From contig CAZWBQ010000004.1 of assembly GCA_964632545.1 (NCBI GenBank), positions 28,599-92,598 of the forward strand: 64,000 nucleotides of DNA, given 5' to 3'. Origin of the DNA: UBA7398 sp964632545 (lineage in GTDB: Bacteria > Actinomycetota > Actinomycetes > Nanopelagicales > Nanopelagicaceae). The stretch's first letter is position 1, and each line of letters starts with the position of its first letter. The position numbers were made by a program, and so were the translations under genes. The notes beneath the pieces are model-generated. The model was not told where the DNA came from. It saw nothing but the letters and a program-made list of their open reading frames with translations, and did not search any database. Shown here one piece after another: positions 58,983 to 64,000 of this stretch.

Positions 58983-60646
58983 CCACATACGCAACCAGAC
59001 CGATGGCAGCCGCGTCCGCACCAGGAAAAATTCCAAGCACAAGCAAAGGTAAGTTGTTCGTTAAGTGGGTTACCTCGACAGATCACAAAACTATCGGCTA
59101 CTTATATTTGATAACAGCTTTTAGCTGGTTTTTAATCGGCGGCGTCCTTGCGCTAATTTTGCGGAGCGAATTAACTAGACCAGGGCTGCAATTTGTAAGT
59201 ACCGAGCAATACAATCAAGTATTTACTATGCATGGCACCATCATGTTGCTGATGTTCGCCACTCCGCTCTTTGTTGGTTTTACAAATGTGATTATGCCGT
59301 TACAGATTGGCGCTGCAGACGTTGCCTTTCCAAGATTAAACATGCTCTCTTACTGGCTATATCTATTCGGCGGGTTAATGGCATTTGCTGGCTTTTTATC
59401 ACCAGGTGGCGCGGCATCATTTGGTTGGACTGCTTACGCACCGCTATCTAATGCACAGTACTCACCAGGAATTGGTGCTGACTTATGGGTAATCGGATTA
59501 GCAATCGGTGGTCTTGGCACAATCATGGGTGGCGTTAATTTCGTAACTACAATTTTTACGATGCGCGCCCCAGGCATGACAATGTTCCGAATGTCAATCT
59601 TTACTTGGAATGCGCTACTCACCTCAATTCTGGTTTTAATCGCATTCCCACCGTTAGCGGCAGCGCTGTTAGGACTTGAATCGGACCGAATATTTGGATC
59701 GCACATTTTTGATCCCGCTAATGGCGGCGCGATGCTCTGGCAAAATCTATTTTGGTTTTTTGGCCATCCTGAGGTTTATATTTTGGCGCTTCCATTCTTC
59801 GGAATTGCAACTGAAATTTTGCCAGTCTTTAGCCGCAAGCCAATTTTCGGTTATAAGGGTTTAATTGCTGCAACCATCGGAATTGCAGCGCTCTCTGTTG
59901 CAGTTTGGGCACACCATATGTTTGCAACCGGCCAAGTTCTATTACCATTCTTTTCCTTTATGACATTTTTGATTGGCGTACCAACAGGTGTCAAATTCTT
60001 TAACTGGATCGGAACTATTTGGCGCGGCTCAATCACATTTGATACTCCGATGCTTTGGGTAATGGGCTTTTTAATTACATTCTTATTCGGTGGTTTGACT
60101 GGAATCATTTTGGCTAGCCCACCGTTAGATTTCGGTGTTTCTGCCTCATACTTCGTAGTTGCACATTTTCATTATGTTTTGTTTGGAACCGTAGTATTTG
60201 CGATGTTCGGCGGTTTTTATTTCTGGTGGCCGAAAATGACTGGACATATGTTGAATGAGCGGTTAGGAAAAGTTCATTTCTGGACGCTATTTTTTGGTTT
60301 CCATACAACATTCTTAATTCAGCATTGGTTAGGCATAAAAGGTTTCCCACGGCGTTATGCGGATTATCTTGCAACTGATGGTTTCACTGGAATGAATATG
60401 ATTTCTACAGCTGGATCTTTCTTACTAGCTTTATCGATGATCCCATTTGCAGTAAATGTTTGGATTTCTAGAAAGAGTCCAAAGGTATTAGTTGATGATC
60501 CTTGGGGTTATGGCGCTTCGCTCGAATGGGCTACCTCATGTCCACCACCACGACACAACTTCACATCCATGCCGCGTATCCGAAGTGAACGACCAGCTTT
60601 CGATCTGCATCATCCACATATGGCGCACACTGATGGTGGACACTAA
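58979..60646 (+). CDS. ctaD: Cytochrome c oxidase subunit I
   Basis: A 555-residue haem-copper oxidase subunit with twelve helices. The His-Tyr crosslink site is GHPEVYILALPFFG, the CuB histidines in VWAHHMF, haem ligands in FVVAHFHYVLFG, and the D-channel residues in ADVAFPRLNMLSYW. The K-channel lysine is in GVPTGVKFFNW. Just before the haem ligands the sequence reads DFGVSASYF (residues 384-392), where other oxidases have the Mg/Mn-binding pair. The other polypeptide of that site is CtaC. Sits between ctaC and ctaF. Confidence 0.97.
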   Translation: MTTYATRPMAAASAPGKIPSTSKGKLFVKWVTSTDHKTIGYLYLITAFSWFLIGGVLALILRSELTRPGLQFVSTEQYNQVFTMHGTIMLLMFATPLFVGFTNVIMPLQIGAADVAFPRLNMLSYWLYLFGGLMAFAGFLSPGGAASFGWTAYAPLSNAQYSPGIGADLWVIGLAIGGLGTIMGGVNFVTTIFTMRAPGMTMFRMSIFTWNALLTSILVLIAFPPLAAALLGLESDRIFGSHIFDPANGGAMLWQNLFWFFGHPEVYILALPFFGIATEILPVFSRKPIFGYKGLIAATIGIAALSVAVWAHHMFATGQVLLPFFSFMTFLIGVPTGVKFFNWIGTIWRGSITFDTPMLWVMGFLITFLFGGLTGIILASPPLDFGVSASYFVVAHFHYVLFGTVVFAMFGGFYFWWPKMTGHMLNERLGKVHFWTLFFGFHTTFLIQHWLGIKGFPRRYADYLATDGFTGMNMISTAGSFLLALSMIPFAVNVWISRKSPKVLVDDPWGYGASLEWATSCPPPRHNFTSMPRIRSERPAFDLHHPHMAHTDGGH

Positions 60647-61047
60647 TGCGCGCCGGGTGGAAATTATTTGCAGTACTTACAGTTTTTTATGCAGTTCTTG
60701 ATGCAGTCTATTTCTTTGTCGGCGGCGAAGAGTTAGGTGTAATAGCGATTGGCTTGAGCGCACTGTTAGCGTTGCTCATCGGATATTACTTGTGGTTCAT
60801 TGATCGACGATCTGGCGGAGTTCTACCGGAAGATAACGATCTAGGAGAAATTTCCGATTCTGCTGGTGAACTTGGTTTTTACAGCCCACACTCATGGTGG
60901 CCACTTCCGCTTGGACTTTCGATCTGCACAGCTGGCTTGGGTTTAATAATTGGGTGGTGGCTCACAATTATTGGCGTTGGCGCGCTATTAATTAGCGTAA
61001 TTGGATTTTCTTTAGAATATGAAAAGCCAACTGTTAGCACTCATTAA
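60646..61047 (+). CDS. ctaF: Cytochrome c oxidase subunit IV (CtaF)
   Basis: A 133-residue actinobacterial subunit with four hydrophobic helices, in pairs around a central acidic loop (LPEDNDLGEISDSAGELGFYSPHSWWPLPLG). It follows ctaD with a TAATG overlap and completes the ctaC-ctaD-ctaF operon; ctaE and the bc1 genes are not in the window. Confidence 0.93.
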   Translation: MRAGWKLFAVLTVFYAVLDAVYFFVGGEELGVIAIGLSALLALLIGYYLWFIDRRSGGVLPEDNDLGEISDSAGELGFYSPHSWWPLPLGLSICTAGLGLIIGWWLTIIGVGALLISVIGFSLEYEKPTVSTH

Positions 61048-61082
61048 TTAGTTTTTCGCAGAACAATCTATATCTTAATAAG

Positions 61083-61088
61083 TATTCT
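61083..61088 (+). promoter_or_regulatory. -10 box of the 151-aa secreted protein gene
   Basis: TATTCT, six bases (TAAACT) before the ATG at 61095. Confidence 0.5.
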
Positions 61089-61094
61089 TAAACT

Positions 61095-61550
61095 ATGAAA
61101 TCTCGTCTTGGAATACTGATTTTGGCTGCTGTATTACTTTCATCGCCTCTTTCACCAGTAATAGCGGACGAAACTTCAACTGTTTCGGCAACTCCAATTT
61201 CAACTATTCAAGATAAATTCGATCCGCTTTACGATGTGCAATACGAACGGCTTATGGTCATCTATAAGAAGATTCAAGGTGATTCCAAAATGCTAGCTTC
61301 ATTTAAAGTTATTACTGATGATTTCGCTAATGTGCGTCGGGTACTAACTAACAGTTATCGGAACCCAGATTCTGATGTGATTCAAGTAAAAGAGTATGCC
61401 GAAGAAGAGTTAGGTGAATTTGAAAACACGTTATACCTACTCGAGAAGCAATTTGCTAAGAAGAGCACGATCACTTGCATAAAAGGCAAATTAACTAAGA
61501 AAGTCACGGCATATAGCCCAGTTTGTCCTTCTGGTTATAAGAAGAAATAG
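61095..61550 (+). CDS. Secreted protein with C-terminal CIKGK/CPSGYKKK tail
   Basis: A 151-residue exported protein: signal peptide (LGILILAAVLLSSPLSPVIADE), an alpha-helical middle and a C-terminal segment STITCIKGKLTKKVTAY...CPSGYKKK with two cysteines, probably a disulfide, and many lysines. A similar Cys/Lys tail begins in the truncated gene at 63846. I do not recognise a function; the tail may bind cell-wall or surface polymers. The stop abuts that of the convergent gene. Confidence 0.8.
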   Translation: MKSRLGILILAAVLLSSPLSPVIADETSTVSATPISTIQDKFDPLYDVQYERLMVIYKKIQGDSKMLASFKVITDDFANVRRVLTNSYRNPDSDVIQVKEYAEEELGEFENTLYLLEKQFAKKSTITCIKGKLTKKVTAYSPVCPSGYKKK

Positions 61551-62108
61551 CTATTTATTGACTTCGGCAATACGGGCTTTAACAATTGCTTGAAGTAACT
61601 TTGCATCTACCTCCCAATCGTTTGGCACACCAATCGTTTTCTTTTTTACATCTAAACTTTTCATTCTTGGCGTAAATTTCTTTATCACCTCGTTACTCCA
61701 CGGTGCAAAAAGAATATGATTTTTAGAAGCTGAGACTCCGATTATGTATTTATCGTTTAATCGCAAAACCGGTTGATTCCAAGCAATCACTAACTCCAAT
61801 TCCGGATACTTACTTTTTATCGATTTAAATATTGCCCGCACAGTTTTAGCCTGTTTTGGATCTAAGGTTTTGTAATACTCAGTTGGGGTTGCATATTTTC
61901 GCGAGGAGGTCGACCCACGTGAGAACATAACTAACGCGTTGGCATGAGTTTGCGAAAAGCCGTAATTTTCACGTAGGTGTGAAATTTGCTCGGGATACTT
62001 CTTGCCCTCCAATTTAGAGATGACTTTGAACCAATAACTCATAGGCTCGCCATATTTTTTCTCGATAGCGGGGAAGTGCGATTCTCTACTGGAATCTTTG
62101 GTACTCAT
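61551..62108 (-). CDS. DUF4287 plus DUF1801/DUF5655-like protein
   Basis: A 185-residue protein made of an N-terminal DUF4287 domain (SYWFKVISKLEGKKYPEQISHLRENYGFSQTHANALVMFSRG) and a C-terminal YdhG/DUF1801-like domain (LVIAWNQPVLRLNDKYIIGVSASKNHILFAPWS). Neither has a known activity. The ATG at 62108 is chosen because TATCCT ends six bases upstream; ATG and TTG codons 3 and 6 bases earlier are alternatives. Confidence 0.85.
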   Translation of the reverse strand: MSTKDSSRESHFPAIEKKYGEPMSYWFKVISKLEGKKYPEQISHLRENYGFSQTHANALVMFSRGSTSSRKYATPTEYYKTLDPKQAKTVRAIFKSIKSKYPELELVIAWNQPVLRLNDKYIIGVSASKNHILFAPWSNEVIKKFTPRMKSLDVKKKTIGVPNDWEVDAKLLQAIVKARIAEVNK

Positions 62109-62114
62109 CATCAA

Positions 62115-62120
62115 AGGATA
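62115..62120 (-). promoter_or_regulatory. -10 box of the DUF4287 gene
   Basis: TATCCT, six bases (TTGATG) before the ATG at 62108. Confidence 0.5.
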
Positions 62121-62121
62121 C

Positions 62122-62127
62122 TATTGT
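62122..62127 (+). promoter_or_regulatory. -10 box of the esterase gene
   Basis: TATTGT, six bases (GAAACC) before the ATG at 62134; back to back with the divergent -10 box. Confidence 0.5.
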
Positions 62128-62133
62128 GAAACC

Positions 62134-63072
62134 ATGGCGATAAAAAAGGAATTCGCGGATTATTTAGTGTTGCGCGAAAAAATGGCGTTGCCAGCCCCAT
62201 GGGAAATGTCTATGGCCGAATACCGATTCCGCACCCTTCCTAATCCAGATTTCATTGGCACGCCAGAACCAATATTTAGCGTCGAACATAAAGTTATCTC
62301 CGGGCCAAATGGTTATCTACCGATAAGAATTTATCGACCAAGTGATGAACCAAATCTTCCAATCATGCTTTATTTACATGGCGGTGGCTGGGTTATTGGG
62401 AATATGGATGGCTTTGAACCCACAGTTCGTTCGCTATCTAATAAAGGGAAATTCGTAGTGGTACAGGTGCAATATCAAAAAGCGCCAGAACATCCGTTTC
62501 CAATCCCATTTAACGATTGTTATGCCGTGCTCGAATGGATTGTGCAAAACGCAGATTTATTGAAAATCGATGCCAAAAAGATTGGCGTTGGCGGGGATAG
62601 CGCAGGTGGAAATCTTGCAGCAGCTGTTGCGCTAAAAGCACGCGATACTGGTTTAATAAAATTGGCGTTTCAAATGTTGGTTTACCCATGCACCGGTCAT
62701 GATGGTTCGTTGCCAACTGCAATTAGTAATGCTGAAGGTTATGGTTTAACTTCAAAAGTAATGCGTTGGTTTGAAACTCAATATGCGCCAAATGATGCAG
62801 ATTTGAATAACCCATACGCATTCCCAGCTATTAGTAAGGACCTCTCAAACCTAGCTCCGGCAGTTGTGGTCACAGCTGAGTACGATCCATTGGCCGATGA
62901 TGGAAGACTTTATGCGGAGGCGCTAGAAAAAGCCGGAGTCAAGGTAATCTTCAAAGAGTATGAAGGTGCGATTCACGGATTCAATGCACTTGCTGGGATA
63001 GCGCCAGAAGTTGCAGCAGAAGTTCAGAATTTTCTAGTTGATTCTATTAAAACATTTTTCGTTTCTAAATAA
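62134..63072 (+). CDS. Alpha/beta hydrolase, hormone-sensitive-lipase (family IV) esterase
   Basis: A 312-residue esterase. The oxyanion-hole motif YLHGGGWVIGN, the nucleophile VGGDSAGGNLAAAVAL, Asp in EYDPLADDGRLYAEAL and His in GAIHGFNALAG are all in place. It would hydrolyse short- to medium-chain acyl esters. The ATG at 62134 fits the promoter better than an in-frame start at 62098. Confidence 0.94.
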   Translation: MAIKKEFADYLVLREKMALPAPWEMSMAEYRFRTLPNPDFIGTPEPIFSVEHKVISGPNGYLPIRIYRPSDEPNLPIMLYLHGGGWVIGNMDGFEPTVRSLSNKGKFVVVQVQYQKAPEHPFPIPFNDCYAVLEWIVQNADLLKIDAKKIGVGGDSAGGNLAAAVALKARDTGLIKLAFQMLVYPCTGHDGSLPTAISNAEGYGLTSKVMRWFETQYAPNDADLNNPYAFPAISKDLSNLAPAVVVTAEYDPLADDGRLYAEALEKAGVKVIFKEYEGAIHGFNALAGIAPEVAAEVQNFLVDSIKTFFVSK

Positions 63073-63089
63073 TTTTTTGATGAATACTA

Positions 63090-63095
63090 TATTCT
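63090..63095 (+). promoter_or_regulatory. -10 box of the TRIC-like gene
   Basis: TATTCT, seven bases before the ATG at 63103. Confidence 0.4.
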
Positions 63096-63102
63096 TGGTG
63101 TT

Positions 63103-63711
63103 ATGACATTACTTCATCTGTTGGACTTACTATCTACATTTATTTTTGCATTGGTAGGAGCTCGAGTAGCAGCGGACAAAGGCTTAGATTATGGTGGGAT
63201 TGCATTTATAGCTGCGATTGCCTCAGTCTCAGGTGGAACATTAAGGAATCTATTCTTAGGCTTGCGTCCGATTTGGATAATTGATCCTTGGATAATTTCC
63301 AGCATTATTGCGGCGGTGCTTTTAACATTGGTTTTTAGGCGAGTAACGCGAATCGGCAAGACTTTGCTAGTTATGGATACTTTTGGTTTAGCAGTAGCAA
63401 CTATGTCAGGTGTTCAACTGGCTTTCGAAATGAAATCAACTTGGTTTGCGGCTACCTTGCTAGGTTTAATTACTGCAGTAACTGGAGGATTGTTACGAGA
63501 TGTACTTTGCCAAGTAGAACCAGTGTTACTACACCGTGAAACTATTGGCACTTCCTCACTTGCTGGCGCAGGGGCTTTTGTGGGACTTTTGCAATTGGAT
63601 CTAGCTGGAAATCTTTCGGCCATCATCGGAGGAGCGGTGGTCGTCCTAACTCGTATGGTTTCTATTTATTTTGATTTACATTTACCTAAATTTAGAGATC
63701 GCGCTAATTAA
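63103..63711 (+). CDS. Trimeric intracellular cation (TRIC)-like channel, UPF0126
   Basis: A 202-residue membrane protein with seven hydrophobic helices and two copies of the UPF0126 motif: SVSGGTLRNLFLGLRPIWI and AVTGGLLRDVLCQVEPVLL. Bacterial TRIC homologues form cation channels or transport glycine (YicG type). The role here is unknown. Confidence 0.9.
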   Translation: MTLLHLLDLLSTFIFALVGARVAADKGLDYGGIAFIAAIASVSGGTLRNLFLGLRPIWIIDPWIISSIIAAVLLTLVFRRVTRIGKTLLVMDTFGLAVATMSGVQLAFEMKSTWFAATLLGLITAVTGGLLRDVLCQVEPVLLHRETIGTSSLAGAGAFVGLLQLDLAGNLSAIIGGAVVVLTRMVSIYFDLHLPKFRDRAN

Positions 63712-63833
63712 GATTTATCAGATTGCTGTTTTCGGCCATTGTTAGTGGTTTGGGCTTTATGGTCAACCGGGGCAGGGCGCAACTTAAAAAGTAGTTAGAG
63801 GTTTTTCTCATTCCCAAAACCGGGTTCCCACTT

Positions 63834-63839
63834 TACAAT
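63834..63839 (+). promoter_or_regulatory. -10 box of the last, partial gene
   Basis: TACAAT, six bases (TTCGGT) before the ATG at 63846. Confidence 0.6.
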
Positions 63840-63845
63840 TTCGGT

Positions 63846-64000
63846 ATGAAGAGAACTTTGCTCTTACTATCAATCATTGCTCTCTTCGCAAGTTCGGCTG
63901 TCGTGACTGCCTCAGCTGCCGTAAAGTCCGGTAGCACATGTTCAAAAGTGAATTTAACTTCAACTTTTGGTGGATACAAGTACACATGTATTAAGTCTGG
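63846..64000 (+). CDS. Secreted protein, 5' part (truncated by window edge)
   Basis: Only the first 51 residues are seen. They comprise a signal peptide (RTLLLLSIIALFASSAVVTASA) and the start of a mature region AVKSGSTCSKVNLTSTFGGYKYTCIKSG, a Cys-Lys module also recognisable in the tail of the protein at 61095. It is a likely surface or wall-associated module; function unknown. Confidence 0.75.
   Translation, partial: MKRTLLLLSIIALFASSAVVTASAAVKSGSTCSKVNLTSTFGGYKYTCIKS

Noticed and set aside
1..64000. tRNA, rRNA, insertion sequences, prophage and integrase genes
   Set aside because: All sizeable stretches are accounted for by protein genes, and the few gaps above 150 bases hold no cloverleaf or mobile-element sequence that I can recognise.

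Overview
The window looks like a gene-dense, low-to-mid-40s %GC (estimated by eye) actinobacterial chromosome. It has roughly 60 protein genes and almost no spacing between them. I see no rRNA, tRNA, CRISPR array, transposase, integrase or phage gene. The actinobacterial assignment rests on protein families and gene order. These include an actinobacterial-type Ino1, DUF3000, DUF3043, DUF4191, CtaF, a PimB-type mannosyltransferase beside an NlpC/P60 protein, and the lipB-lipA-DUF4191-RDD-glnA neighbourhood, all known (from memory) from the Mycobacterium tuberculosis Rv2182-Rv2220 and Rv2680-Rv2682 regions and from Streptomyces. The low GC, overlapping genes and streamlined layout suggest a small planktonic actinobacterium of the Nanopelagicales (acI) type; that last step is inference. 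Layout: 1-8.4 kb holds the end of aconitase, dxs (isoprenoid precursors), a fadA-fadB beta-oxidation pair, an FTR1-type iron permease, RNase D and DUF3000. 8.5-20.3 kb holds a DMT exporter, a RibD-C reductase, a 63-aa Cys-rich protein, an envelope block (NlpC/P60 hydrolase, PimB-like glycosyltransferase), a two-component pair behind a long-chain acyl-CoA synthetase, an SRPBCC protein, a ROK sugar kinase, a Gfo/Idh oxidoreductase, an alpha/beta hydrolase, a PlsC acyltransferase and a RecB-type nuclease. 20.4-33.4 kb is the most accessory-like part: LysE and nucleobase transporters, a PadR-ino1 operon behind a very long palindrome, a LuxR regulator near a membrane-protein gene with repeated promoter motifs, enoyl-CoA hydratase and SDR, a nickel/cobalt transporter facing a CopC-like protein across a Nur-like box, a heterodimeric ABC exporter and an EamA permease. 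33.4-48.5 kb is the conserved core: glnA, RDD, DUF4191, PlsC, lipA, lipB, an MMPL exporter, an FAD oxidoreductase, a TIGR01777 epimerase, lipoylated E2, lpdA, pepA and gcvT. lipB and lipA make the lipoate used by the E2 and by the glycine cleavage system. 48.5-52.6 kb is a cobalamin-riboswitch-controlled ECF transporter operon. 52.7-64 kb holds an aldo/keto reductase, DUF3043, nadA, an A-type Fe-S carrier, a PfkB kinase, tusA plus a cysteine desulfurase, ctaC-ctaD-ctaF, secreted proteins, an esterase and a TRIC-like channel. Two global patterns stand out. First, about 25 genes have a TANNNT -10 box ending exactly six bases before the start codon, so their transcripts are probably leaderless. 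This spacing also fixes many start codons and reveals one short gene. Second, six convergent gene pairs overlap by exactly four bases that encode both stop codons. The most interesting local observations are the possible loss of the Mg/Mn-site ligands in both cytochrome oxidase subunits, the complementary dead ATP sites in the ABC pair, the Nur-like box, the PadR palindrome and the repeats near the LuxR gene.
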